64,000 bases of DNA. It comes from Paracentrotus lividus (Eukaryota > Echinodermata > Echinoidea > Camarodonta > Echinidae). The translations under genes and the position numbers were made by a program. Of the stretch, positions 27,101 to 42,100 are shown piece by piece (positions within the stretch are counted from its first letter, which is position 1; every line of letters starts with the position of its first letter). The stretch is taken from the NCBI GenBank assembly GCA_940671915.1, contig CALNVZ010003433.1, positions 31,548,491 to 31,612,490 on the forward strand, read 5' to 3'. The notes under the pieces are model-generated. The model was not told where the DNA came from and ran no database searches. It saw nothing but the letters and a program-made list of their open reading frames with translations.

Positions 27101-30100
27101 GATCAAACTCGAGAGCTAGTCTGAGGTGACTTCACTCTTCGATGGTCCAAAACAAGTCCCTGATACAGTGAGCATAACTTATCAAGAAGGTATAGGGTGT
27201 GTTGGGGGAAACAAGCAATCCCTGAGGTGTGGGAAGGGTCTCTTCAAAGGTAACTTATTGATACCTGGAAATGGGTATGAATCACACAAAGGACTATAAC
27301 AAGGATTATAAACAAAGGTTAATTGATGAAACAAAGCATTCATCTTGCTATATGAAAAGGAACTTAAGGGAATCCAACCCAAGGAGGAATCAACCTTACA
27401 GGAAAGAGAAAATGAGAGGAGCAATCTAAAAAGGTTTCATCAAAATCGGTTATAAAATAAGAGAGTTGGTAGTTTGAAAAGTCTAGTTTTTTCCTTCTAT
27501 GGGGATCCTCAAATTGGCATCATCCGGCTATCAAAATGCGATTATGGCAACTCTCCATTCATTTTGTACACAAATTTCAGATTTCCCATTTTTTCAAAAT
27601 GTCTTTTTATTCTGAGCACAAATATGTCATGGGAAATATTTCACACAACATATGTTGAGCTCAGAAGGAGGTAAGATATATTTCGAAAGAAAATGGGGAA
27701 AATCTGAAAATTAGTGTACAAATGGAATGGAGAGTTGTCCATAAGATCGGCCATTTTGAAGCCGATGATGCCAATTTGAGGATCCCCATAGACGGAACAA
27801 CTAGACTTTTCAAACTTCCATAACTCTCTTATTTTATAACCGATTTTGATGAAACTTTTTTTAGATTGCTCCTCTCATTTTCCTCTTTCCTGTCAGGTTG
27901 ATTCTCTCCTTGGGTTGGATTCCCCTTTAAGGGGAAAAGGGTCTTTGTGATGAGGCATTAATTAAAGAGTCTAATGACTGGGAGTGTCAGGACAAAGGTT
28001 CTAATAGCTTGTCACTAGAACATAAAAGAGGAAGACATAATAGATGAATTAACTAAGGATTGGAAGTGATTGAAATGGAGTTTCTGATTCCAGGTTATGA
28101 GAATATGAAAAGAGGGGGTAATTAGAAGAGTAATACATAACATCATGCTGAAATTCTGCTTACCTTTCACTATATTATGTACCTCTCCATAGTTTTTAGT
28201 TTTGATATTGGAGTGGATTATTTTGTATTATACAACACACACAAAGATTGTTGACAGCTGATTGGATGAATGTGGGTCACATGACATTCAGCGGAATGAG
28301 CTATTGAACAGTGATGACGTAGCCCGTGCAATATCCAAGAATCTATTCAACGGCTTGCAATAGATCCATGACACGTAGATCTACACACTGAAATTACATA
28401 CACATACATGCGCGAATGCGCTGCATACACTGCGTGTACTAAACCTATTTTGTGCGCGTAGGGCCTAGGGCGATGCAGTGCAGTGCAAATTAGTTCATTG
28501 CAGTTAAATTCAACACAATTATAGATTCTACACGGAACACGATCGCTAAAATAGACGGGGCCGGGGACAAGTGTTAATTTGCAAGGTTATCGTTTTGGAT
28601 TTTTACCAATGCTTTTAGTGTTGGACCGCGAGGATTAATTAACATGATTAATTAAGGTTGGACAACGCATATTCATTCAATATCTGGTGAGTGATGATTA
28701 AACAAAGTAACTTAACTTTTAAGTTACGTTTGAAGATTCTCTTGCTTGGCTAGATCTAACGTTAGAGGGTCTAGCCTAGGCTAAATTAGATCTTAACCTT
28801 GACCGATAGACATCGAGTGTTGTATAAAAGCAAGGGTGCAAGGGTTCGAATATTACATTCGGTGCAAGTTGAACCTTGATCTATTCAATTCCGATTACGC
28901 GTCGTTGAATAGATCAAGGTCCAACTTGCACGCTCATGTAATATTCGTAATCCTTGCACTCAATAACATTGAATTTTGCTATATAAACAAACTATGAAAG
29001 TTTTATATCACATGCTCCTCACTGGACAAAAATGGCAAGTCTGACCCAGCCTCAAAACTTTAGTCATGTCTCTCATATAGTGCTCTAAAAGGTGGAAATA
29101 TTCATATCTCATGGTCACACAGCAGTATTTAATAAAAAAATTAACTAAACTACAAACCAGTGAAAAAAAGCAAATGAAAGTTCCTGGAGCCTCTCTTTTG
29201 TAGAGATTGTGACTATTGCAATTATAAACGAACTTTTAATTAATTCATTATGTTCACGTATAGATACAATACGATGCTACCCGTTCTTTTGATGTGTATG
29301 GGGATATCGCAATTGATGACATAACATTCATAGGATGTGGCTTTCCAGGTGAGTTAAACTCCTGCTCTGGACGTTATTTCCTGTTATTCCTTGTGTTTAT
29401 ATGCAACACTCTTAATATACAATTGTAATTAACTGAAAATCACAAAGGAATTGCTCAGTTTTGGGGAGATAGATACTCCCAAACGTCAACCAATGATCAC
29501 AAAGTCAATAATGAGTTACAATTTTGATTTATCTGTATAAAGAAAAAGGCTGATACTAAATATATGAAATATTTCTATCATATCTTATCATTTTTTGTTT
29601 ATACAAAAAAGCTCCCTCTGCACCTTGTAGCAGTACAGACTTTGAGTGCTCCAATCAGATCTGTATCGATTCATCACGTGTGTGTGATCTAACGGACGAC
29701 TGTGGTGACCTATCAGATGAATCTCAATGTGGTAGGTTTTGACTAGAATTATAAGTGAAAATCATGTTTTCACCACACACCGTTTCTAAGTATTACAGAT
29801 GTACACCTTACCAAAAGCCATCATTTCTCAATTCCATACCCTGGTCAAAAACATGTGGGATTAATGAGAAACAGCCTATATAAAGTGTGGAATGTTAATG
29901 CAATTTAGATGGGAGAGGTTCTCGCAAATACATGGGCTTGTACAGATATCAATTTGTATTTAATAAATTACAGCTTCAAAATATATATCAAGTTTTCTTT
30001 CTTTACCTGACTTCATTCCACTACCACTGCACTAAATTCATTCTTTTCTGCTGATTAAGACAACAATATAGTAGGGCTCTCAAACTGGAACTTTTATCTT

Positions 30101-33100
30101 TAGGTATTTCTTATTTCTACACAGATTCATACGAGCAGTGTGACTTTGAGTCAGGGATTTGTAGTTGGGAGCAGTTACGCAATGATGAACTTGACTGGTA
30201 TCGGTTCGCTGGAATAAGCCCCAGTTCCTGGACCGGACCAACCAGAGACCACACTACTGGACTTGAATCAGGTTAGTGAAAATTTAGAAATACATGTATT
30301 AGGGACATTTAAATTTGTGATGATAGAAACAAATTTCAATTACAAACAAAAATTGATACTCTCTTCTGTCAGTAAAATGTTGTTTGCATAAAGTCTAAAA
30401 GTGGACTACATCATGTATAGGATTAGTTGAGCAGTTGGATTGTGCAGAAGGCTGTTCAGATTGAATATCTATCAAATTTGTCCAGTCAGTATTATACTTT
30501 GCATGTTATCTTTATGACTTGGTTGCATAGTTACCTATAGTAGTACAATTCTAATCCATGTTAAAATTAAAACCATCTGACCTAAAATTTAGGAACCTAC
30601 CTGTATTTGGAAGCCTCCAACGGAGACCTCAGCGACCGAGCCCGACTGGGCAGCCCAGTGATTCAGGGTAGTCCACAGGGGTCGTCCACTCAGTGTGAGC
30701 TACGCTTTTACTACCATATGTTTGGAGAGAACATAAACACATTGACTGTGTATACGAGAGAGATTATCAACGGTCCACTGACGGTGCTTTGGCAGAGGAG
30801 TGGGGAGATTGGGGACTATTATGAGAGAGCTGATATCATACTGACAAATAGGAACTCATTCCAGGTAATGCATTTGTACATATATATAATTTTATTTAAA
30901 AATATAAATCCAAGAAATTATTTAAAGATGAACCCAGTTAACAGGACTTTCCACCATCAAATTTGATAGCGCATTGGCTCTGTAACAAGAAAGTAAAAAA
31001 AAAAAAAAGCTGCAGATTGTGTTATATAACAATGGCATGATACAGCTGTATCTGGTGATACATGTACATATCATTAAAAAAAAATAATATTGTAAGAAAT
31101 TATAATAATAATTAATGTATTCCTTTATTGTCACCAAATACAATGTATATATATTTTATTATCGCTCTTTCAGGTGATTATTGAGGCAACACGTGGTGAT
31201 GGTGTCCGCGGCGATATTGCAATCGACGATACTAGTTTTAGCATTGGTTGTCAGATGACCTCTGCATCTCTTCCTGACATCACCACACCAGCCCCTACCA
31301 TTCCACTGACAACCCTACCTGCATGTGATCCCAATTCGTACCAGTGTAAGAATGGCACCTGTATTGATATAGACTTGAGATGTGATGGAACATCTGACTG
31401 CTCAGAGAATGAGGATGAATTAAACTGCGGTAAGCATGTGATTCTTCTAAAGAAAATGTAAAAAGGATTAAAGAGATGTAGAAGCAGCAGTAGTGAGTCG
31501 TTCGCAAACATGTAAAGTAAATTAATAACTTCACTTTTGAGGTAGTGTTAATTGGCCTGTACCATAATCCCTTCCATTGAAAAATCAATCAAAGTATCAG
31601 TATGATCAACTTATCTACCTGTCCTATCTTGTGAATTCTGCACCTACTGCCGCACAGAATATTCAAGATTAAAACGTAATATTTATTCCCTTGAATAATT
31701 TCAACTGGTTTTTTTTATTTTCTATTCTTTGAATACATTACTACACCAGGGGATTGTGACTTTGAAAGTGATATCTGCGACTGGAGCAGTTTCGACAATG
31801 GCCTCTACGTCTGGCATCGTACAGCGGCCCAGGATGCTCCATCTGGTCGAGCGCCCACTGTTGACCATACGCTTGGAACTGGCGCTGGTTCGTATGTATT
31901 TGTGGACAGTTCTTCAGGGACGTTTGGTGTAACTGCCCTGTTGGTGAGCCCTCCACAGCTTGGCAAAACAGGACAGAGGTAATGTTTCAATGTAACAAAG
32001 CTCATTTGATATGTTGATATCTACCTTAAATGTAATATACAGGCATGTGTCTTTGTCATTTAAGAGATTATAATTTATTTTACACAACCATTCACTCATA
32101 ATAACCCAAGCACTACATTAAGACAATAGCCTACAACTTTGCCAAGGCCATACATATAAAACACTGTGATGATCATTCAACATCTACCTTAGATTTCATG
32201 TCAAATATGTAATTCTCTTTCACCATATTTTCTGTTATGAATTTAGCCTTTTGGAAAATAATCTTCACCTATGGGTATTTACCATGTTAAAAAACTTTCT
32301 TATGTATAGGCATTTATATATCTAGATAGCAGTTTACCTATCTACCTATCAATAAATCTGGAAATATAAGAGAATATTCTGGAAAATATGAATAATTATG
32401 ACTCACAATCTATGATCTAACCCCCTTTAACTATTACTTCTATAGGTGTGAGATGCAGTTCTACTACCACATGCTTGGTGGTCAAGCCGGAACTCTGCTT
32501 GTCGCCCTCTATGATAACAATATTCTTGATCCATCATATGTCTCCATTGCGGGTAACCAAGGGAACCAGTGGAATATGGGAAGTCTACTTGTCGGACCAA
32601 GAAATGCAGGACAGTATTATGTAAGCTAGAAGCTAAGTCAATTATTTACTCTCTCCCTCTTTTGGTGGGGGACTCCCTTTGTTTGTCCTTCTTTTATCTT
32701 CTGCCCATTTTTTTCTATTCCTTTGCCATGTTGTATATAGAAAATTATTTTTATTTATTTTTCTCCTCATTTTTCTTCTTTTTTTTTCCCTCCTTCCACT
32801 TCTCCCTTTAACTCATCAAGTTCATATTTTCCTGTCTATCATATGATTTTTTTTTTTTATCAATAGAAGAAGGAATTCCTTATAATGCCATATTTAATAT
32901 ATGGTAATAATATACATACAATTTCAACTTTTAGCTTAGATACATGTATATAATTATCTAACATACATGTACATATTTCTGAGCCCAATGCCTTACCATG
33001 TCAAAGTTTCAAATTTATTATCCAATTTTCTTCCTTCTCATGATCAGATCCGGTTTGAAGCTTCCCCTGGTATTGGTTTTAATGACGATTCACAGACTAC

Positions 33101-36100
33101 GGATATAGCCCTTGATGACATATCATTCATCAACTGTGCTGCTACAGACGGTATGCTGTGTAATATCCAATAATATTACATATATGATAACAGTTACACC
33201 AAATATAAGCTGTTCTCCACTTTATTCCAACACATGGACCACTATCATCCTAAGATAATAACATTTATATTAATTTTATACAATACATAAATCAAAGTGA
33301 TGATTATATCATTATTTTCATTTACTGACATGCCGATTTATTATCTTCCAGTCCAAGAGGCTTCATAAATCAAATGCCCAGTCTCCCAAGGATACCAAGT
33401 ACATGTCTAGTAAAAAAAAAGTCGTGAATTCTTAACAATCCGATTCACAGAATTGTAAAACTAATCTTTGACAATTATATATAATTAATTTATCGCATTG
33501 TACAAATGTCTTGATCTACATTACAGTAAGAATGTTTTCAATAGGCCTACCAAAATTGCTTTTGGTGGACATTTCTAATGCTCCAATTAAACTAGGCCTA
33601 CTGTAAAAAAAAATATATAATAAATAAATAAACAGTATAAAAGAAAGAAAACTTTTATATTCTTACTTTTTATTGTTTTATATTTTAGATGTGTCATGTG
33701 ATTTCGGAGCTGGTGATACATCAGGCACGCTATGTGGTTGGAGTCAGGCAACAACTGATGTTTTTGATTGGGTTATCAGAAAGGGAAGCACACCATCGGC
33801 ATATACTGGGCCAGCCACTGATCACACTACTGGAGATGGTATGAAATTATGCCACAATTCCTTGTTTTGTAACCAGCGTATAAACGCTCGAAATTTACAT
33901 GTAGATTTAGAATTTTAGATAGATACATGTAACAGATTGTATGTTCTTTCTCTTCTTCTTCTTCTTCTTCTTCTTCTTCTTCTTCTTCTTCTTCTTTTTA
34001 TGCCTCCGCCACCGAAGGTGGTGCCGGAGGCATTATGTTTTCGGGTTGTCCGTACGTCCGTCCGTACGTCCGTCCATACGTCCGTCCGTCCCGTTTTCGT
34101 TCTCGCGATAACTTAAGAACCGTTTGACGGATCACTTTCAAACTTGGATCATGTATGCATATGGTAGGGACAATGATCTGATTAGACTTTGGGGTCATTA
34201 GGTCAAAGGTCAAAGGTCACAGAGGTCATTGTATGCATGAAAATGGCTCGTTCTCGCCATAACTTAAAAAACCGTTTGACGGGTCAACTTCAAACTTGGG
34301 TAATGTGTGCCTATGGGAGGGGCAGTGAACTGATTAGATTTTAGGGTCATGAGGTCAAAGGTCACAGATGTCATTGTATACATGAAAATGGTTCGTTCTC
34401 GCAATAACTTAAGAACTGTGTGACGGGTCAACTTCAAACTTGAGTAATGTGTGCATATGGGAGGGGCAATGAACTGATTAGATTTTGGGGTCAAAGGTCA
34501 AAGGTCAAAGAGGTCATTGTATACATAAAAATAGTTTGTTCTTGTGATAACTTAAGAACTGTGTAACGGATCGTCTTCAAACTTGGGTAATATGTGCATA
34601 TGGGAGGAGCAATGAACTGATTAAATGTGGGGATCATGAGGTCAAAGGTCACAGAGGCCATTGTATGCATGAAAATGGCTTGTTTTTTATGCCACCGCGA
34701 CGAAGTCTCGCCGGAGGCATTATGTTTTCGGGTTGTCCGTCCGTCCGTACGTCCGTCCCACTTTTGTTCTCACGATAACTTAAGAACCGTTCGACGGATC
34801 ATCTTCATTCTCTGTACATGTATACATATTGAGGTGACAATGATCTGATTAGATTTTGAGGTCACAAGGTCAAAGGTCAAAGGTCACAGAGGTCAATAAA
34901 TAGGTGAAAATAGCTCGTTCTCACAATAACTCAAGAACCGTTTCACGGATTATCTTCATTCTTGGTACATCTGTGCATACTGGGGTGACAATGATCTGAT
35001 TAGATTTTGGGGTCACAAGGTCAAAGGTCACAGAGGTCAATAAATAGGTGAAAATAGCTCGTTCCCACAATAACTCGAGAACCGTTTCACTAATCATCTT
35101 CATACTTGGTAAATGTGTGCATACTGGGGTAACAATGATCTGATAAGATGTTGGGGTCATAGGGTCAAAGTTTAAAGGTCAAAGAGGTCAATAAATAGGT
35201 GAAAATAGCTCGATTCTCACAATAACTCAAGAACCGTGTCACTAATCAGCTTCATACTTGGTAAATGTATGCATACTGGGGTGACAATGATCTGATAAGA
35301 TTTTTGGGTCATGAGGTCAAATGTCAAAGGTCACAGAGGTCAATAAATATGTGAAAATAGCTTGTCTCATGATAACTCAAGAACTGTTTCATGGATCATC
35401 TTCATACTTAGTACATGTGTGCATACTTGAGTGGCACTGATCTGATTAGATTGAGACTTTCTACAAGGTCAAAGGTCAAGGTCAAAGACATATTTGTATA
35501 CATGAACATGAAAATAGAAAAGATGAATGTTCCATATATTTCTGATCTGGCAATGGCGGAGGCATAAATTTCGACCGTGCGCGGTCGAGGATTCATCTAG
35601 TTCTCTCTCTTTCACTTCTTAATTACAGTATAGTTTTACTATTTTATTTTTTTGTAATGATTGGCTTTGTATTCTACTCAACCTCAACCTATTTTGAATA
35701 ATATATTTATCTATTCATTTATAAATAATTGATCATGTGTTGAAAATTTTGTTATTCATGTTTTTAATATGTTAACAGGACCTTGTTGAAAACAGTCTAT
35801 TCTGAACTTGTAATCCTGTATAAATGTGTTTTAATAAATAAATAAATAAATAAAAATGTGGAACGGATTTTTTTTTTGCCCAATTATTTGTGGCCCCGGC
35901 AACCACTGAGCAACGCTAGATCGACGTTGCTCTACCAGAGTAAACAAAGAACAAAGAGATACATACATGTAGGGGGGAAAAGGAAATATAAAATGCATCT
36001 GAAAAAATACTTTTCACAATTGAATGGGTAAACTAGGTAAACTCAAAGAACAGGATAAATTGGCATGATGTAATGAAAATATACGAATCATGGCAAAGAT

Positions 36101-39100
36101 GATGTAATGAAATTATACGATGGCAATAATTTAATGAATCTTTCATTGAAACTATTCATTGTATTTTGAATTAAAGGCTGGAAAGAATATTAATTTCTTT
36201 AAGAATTTAAGGAAACATCAATTTTTTTTTCATTTCAATTCAATTCAAGTTTATTATACCTAACATTGTCATATTAGGAGGAAAGACAGTATTATAAATG
36301 TTGTGTATTTGTTTATGTCCAAAGGATACTATGCGTACATCGAATCATCATCGCCGAGAGTAATAGGAGATAATGCCCGGCTGTTCTCTGGGCCACTAAG
36401 GTCAACTGGAGGTCAGCCCTATTGTCTGTCACTATGGTATCATATGTTTGGCAGTGATATAGGAAGTTTAGCGATCTATACCAGAGATACAGATGGCTCT
36501 AACGAAAAGCTGGTAAACATATAGCCCCTCCTTTTTTTTTTCTTTTTTCTCTTTTTTTATGTCTCAACCTTCCTCTCTTTCATTTTGGGATAGTCTGTGA
36601 GTGAGGTTGGGATGGTATTTTGGGGTGTGTTTATGATTATTTGTGTACGTCTCCTCTATTTCTGTGTTTCAAGGTGTGTGGAGAAAGGTCACATGGTGGG
36701 TGTCTTTCTCTTTCTCCTCCTCTTTCTCCCTGATGTTAATAAAATGTGTATTGTATGATAACCCTGATAATGCTTGTCCTTTTTATCTGTTCTTAATGAA
36801 ATTTTTTCCTTAAAGAAAAGTTGGATTCAGTAATGCATCCCGGATTGTCTGTTTTCTATATTCAAAGTAAACATGTTGAGGTGTTGTTCTTTCTTCCTTT
36901 TCTCTAGATTTGGATAAAGTCACGAACTCAGGAAAATGAGTGGCGTCATGGGCAGTACACGTTAATTACAACTTCTAATTATGAGCTTGTCATAGAGGGC
37001 GTTGTTGGTCAGAGTTGGTATGGCGACATCTCAATTGATGACGTCAGTCTTGTGGAAGGAGAATGTCCTCCAAGAGGTGATTGCTTACAAGCTAGATATC
37101 AATATTTTAACTTTTTTACCAAAATTATTCTTCCTTTTATGGTCATAATGCTGCATTTAATTGTAGAAATGAAACACTGTAATATCACTTTTTTTATGGG
37201 CTAAAATTAATTTCAGCAGTTTTCTGTGTATGGCAGCTTTTACTTCCGATTTGTTCATGTTGTATGTTTTCATTTACTTTTGTAGCCTTTATCTTCATAT
37301 TCATTGTAACAGGTAATGTAAATCGTGAGCTTATCTTTCTATTGTTTTTGGCACTAAGAGCAACTTCCAAAAAGAAAACAAATGAATAAAATCTCTTGTT
37401 TTTTTTTTGTTTGTGTTTTTTTTTGCAGCTGAATGTGACTTTGAGATTGACCTCTGTGATTGGACAAATGTTGACAATAATGATTTTGATTGGTCACAAG
37501 GATCTGGAGCCGGTGGAGTAGGTCCCGCTGTAGATCATACAACTAATACAGCTTCAGGTATTGAATTATCTAATTGTCTCTCACTCTTCCTATTTGAATT
37601 AGGCTAATGTAATGTTAAAATTGAGTAATATGTACAGTTATCAACCTAAAAGCTTAACCAATAAATTTTATTGAAAATGTTGTGAATTTTTCTTTTTGAG
37701 CAAAGTTATAAACCATGGAAATTTGTTCCTGCTTCTACAAGTACATGTATCAAACACAAATTAAAGAGCCATTTGATTTATCACTTTTAAGGTCCTCTCC
37801 TAGCCTTCAAATAAAACATTGTACACCCACTTGTTTTTCTACTTTCTTTTCTTCTTTATATTTTAATGCATTGTTTGGGAATAAAACATTTCCTTCTGTA
37901 TTAAGATGGGTATTAAGTTCAGAGACTGCTCACTATTGTAAAAGAAATCTATTTTCTATCCTCCTGTATTTATTTGATGAATTTATGATAAATTATTTTT
38001 GTATGTTTGAATTATATTGTTTAATATGTGAAATATAAAATATATTAAACTGAAACAGAAATTGATATTGAAACCTTTTCTTAACAGGTCACTATGCATA
38101 TGCCACTATCTTGGGGCAACCGGCTGGTTCTACGGCACTCCTAGCCAGCAAAGAGTACACCCCATCCGGGTCTCAGTGCATGTTTTTCTTTTATCACATG
38201 AGCGGTCAAGACACTGGAAGCTTGACTGTGTATAAGCAGGATGATGGTGATATGTTTGTCAAACCAAGCTGGACCATGTCAGGTGACCAGGGGGATGTAT
38301 GGCGGTCAGCAAGGGTAGATATCTCGCCCACTGCGGATAATAACTACAAGGTGTGTAGAAAAAAATGCCAGGTTTGACATACATCACAAATTAGTATGCT
38401 CCTGTTAGAGATTCTATGGTTTTATCTTTATTTAAATCGTTGGAAATTTAATACTTTGTTTCAATGTAAATGATAATGGAATACATCTTTGCATTTTTTT
38501 TTTTTTCAAAAAACTAAGAAAGAAAGGTTGCTTTTCTGCATAATAGATTGCTTACAAAACGGTGGGCTGAAATAGGTAGAAAGACGACCAATATAATCTT
38601 TAATAAGCCAATAATTTCATGATTCATGATACCTTGCAGATATATTTTGAGGCTATTTCTGGCGGGGCAGCCTCTAATGCCGATATTGCTATCGACGACA
38701 TCCGTTTCTTTGGCAATCCGTGTCCAACAGAGGGCGCCTGTGACTTTGAGGGTGGTTCGTGCGGTTGGACCAACGACTACATTAGCGATGATTTTGATTG
38801 GCTGAGAGCCAACTCTGAGACACTGTCTGGTTATACTGGACCTACTTTTGATCACACATTCCAGAATGCTTATGGTATGTTATTACTGTGTATAACAAGA
38901 AGGCCAAGCTATCAATCCCAAAATGAACAGTTTCATTGCAAAACAGGATACAACTGTATATCCGATAATGGCAAAAATTGATATTGCCCATTTTTTTTAT
39001 GAAACTCTTTGAATACAATTTCATATTACAAATAACAATGTCATGCTTTAATTTTTCCTTTTTTTCTATGTATTTCTTTCTAAGATTACCACAGAATTTT

Positions 39101-42100
39101 TTTAGTATTTTTTGTTCGCCTTTAATATTTCTTTGCAGGTCACTATGCCTTCATTGAAAGCTCTGCTCCTCGTGTGTATAACGAGAAGGCGTGGCTTGTC
39201 AGCGAACATCTTGAAAGCACCAGTGGTAATTTTTATCCTTTATTGTACGTTTTTAACATTTTACATTTTTAAACTGCATAATTTGTATGTAGGCGTATTA
39301 GTTTTTCTCAGAATTTTTCGTCGTTAGTTAATGACAATGAAACTTTGCAAAATAAATTAAAGTTTTACATTTCATCAATTCAAAACATGTAAAAAAAAAA
39401 GAGAGAAGAAGGAAAGAATGTCTTTATGTAGTACAGCTCTAATATCTCTAATATTGCATGATGTTATTATCTTTTGGTTCAATTTTTCCTAAGTTACGTT
39501 ATCACCTTACAGAGAAAAAAAAAGGAAACAAATCTTATCTTTTGCAAATACACATGTCTGTATGATTTATGTAGTAAAACAAAGAATGAGATTTGGAGTT
39601 CAGAATAAACAAATTTTTTTTGCTTTAGAAAGACTAAAGAAAAAATTATGGATACATGTATATCATTGAGCAATCATACTAATACAAAACAATGAATTAG
39701 TGTGGACGTTACCAGAACTTATCTTTAAAATTTGACTTTCTTTCTCTCCAGGACGATGCTTTGAAATGTGGTACCACATGTATGGTGCAGGCACAGGATC
39801 TCTAAGGATACACACCCAGACAGCAGACACTCAACCTGAGCTCTTATGGACACAACAAGGAAATCAGGGGAATGTGTGGAAGCACACTATGGTCACTGTA
39901 GCATCTTCAGAGCAGTTCTGGGTAAGATTGATTTGATTTGATTTGATTTCATTATATTTATTCAACATTGATGATATCAGTGATTAAAATATCTGACATA
40001 CACCATGAATAGTACATAAATGAATGCAGGTGATGAAAAGGAGCCTAAAAAGTAGCACTTGTGCTAGTCAAGTACGTTTTGCCCCTGTTCTAAGCACAAA
40101 CTTGACAAGAATAATTATATCATTGTATAAAAGAAAACAAGATGAAGAGGTTTACAATGGTACTAATGGCAATTGAAATTATTGATATAGAATGATAATT
40201 ATCATTGTGATATCCATGGTAATAATCAAGGTGATAATGATGAAGTTTGAGGGGAAACTATTGCAACATGGGAAAGAACGATATGATCACCATACGTTCA
40301 GTTATGGTAGTGTTGAGAAGAGGGAAGTTAATGTTGCTGATATTGACATTTTTTGCATATTTCATTTTCAGATTATCGTAGAGGGCATGATTGGCTATAA
40401 TTACACCAGTGATATGGCCATTGATGATGTCATGATTTACGATTCGCCTTGTGGGTCTACTCCGGCCCCACCCACAACAATACCAACATATGGTAAGAAA
40501 TACAAATAACATAATATTAAAAAAAAAAAATTTTAATAATTCAAAGTGCAATATAACTATAACCACTCTCTAGGAGTCTATTTCTCTTCTTGATACATAT
40601 AACAATAAAAATGTGATGGCAACACTGATCGTAAATTGTATTACAAATAGACACTCAAAGACACTAATTTTATCACGCTTCTGTTCCATTATAAGCACCA
40701 GACTCGCATAACTGCGACTTTGAGACTGATTTGTGTACCTGGACCCAGGACCAGGCCAATGACTTTGACTGGATCAGAACGTCTGGTACTAGTGATAGTG
40801 CAGGAACAGGACCATCTGGAGACCACACTACAGGAGATTCAACAGGTATGATCTACCATTCTAGAAAACAAAATAGCAAGAAGACCAAAATAGGTTAGGC
40901 GAGGGATCAAAAATATCGATACCATGCCCGCCGCGGCCTCCCTCACTTTCGCGTCCGGGCCCCGTTTTCGGATTATCCCCGGCAGGCGGGGGCCGGTCGT
41001 TGGCTAGCGGAGTGCAAATGGATATGCGCTGGCCACGGCCTGCCGCTCAGAGTCTGGTTTCAGTAAAAATTGTCTTAATGACGTCGGTAGGCCGCTGCCG
41101 GTAGGCAAATCAGCCTCCCCCGGCCAGCCGCACGCAATTATAATGAGATCGTGTGGCAGCGGGTAGACCTGGGCCCGTATTCCATAAACTATACTTAAGC
41201 AATTTGTCTTATAAAGTCTAAGTATTTTTCTAAGATTTTGTCCAGGAAAAAAAAATCTTAGCCTTTATACCAAACACGTTAAGCAATTTGTCTGAGGTGA
41301 GAAAGCATCAAGCAAAATTCTGAATTTTATTAATATCAGCATTTTTTATTTTTGTGGTCTCAAATGAGCTTGCCATATAATCAGTATTAAAGTTAAGCCA
41401 CTAGGTAGTAGGCTTAAAGTTAGGATAAAATTCTCATTTTTTTATGTTCGATTTGAAGGCGCAATTCCATTTAAGACTTTTGACTTGGCAAAAATCTAAG
41501 AATTTATGCTCCACTGCCAAAAATAGGCTTGAACAGAATTCTTAGTAAGCCGAATTTATGGAAAACGCATTTTAAAGATAAGCAAAAATGCTTAAATTTC
41601 ATGCTTTTATGGAATACGGGCCCAGTAGTATGGCGCTCTTCAAGCTGATGTAGATTTAGTGCGCTATTTAATCTCTTGACCTTCTTTGGGTTCGAGGGTG
41701 AGGGGCAAGAATACATTATATTATTAGTCGTGCATATCATTATCTTTTCCTCGAATATCTAGTATATAGTGCCCAAAACTTAAAATCATATTTTTATATA
41801 ATTCGAAACTTGTTCCATTTATTTTTATACCATTTGAAAATAAATAGCGATGTCAAATATTCCCAAACATTTTTTTTTTCTTTAAATTGTGTGGATGTTA
41901 TTTTAATTGGGGCTTCATTATTCTTCTAATGATGGCCTTGATTGTTGTTGTCTAATTGTACTGTGTGATTGTGTATTTGGGAGTCTTGCCAAAACAATTG
42001 TATGCAGCAGGGGCGGCGATTTCATGTCACGACTGGGGGGGGGGGGACGAAAACCCCGGAATGGGAACTATTTTACACTCGAAAGGAATAAAGCATAATT

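Noticed and set aside
33998-35590. CRISPR-like array of spaced repeats
   Set aside because: Monomers are about 150 bp and similar along their whole length, with no short-repeat and unique-spacer pattern, in a eukaryotic intron.
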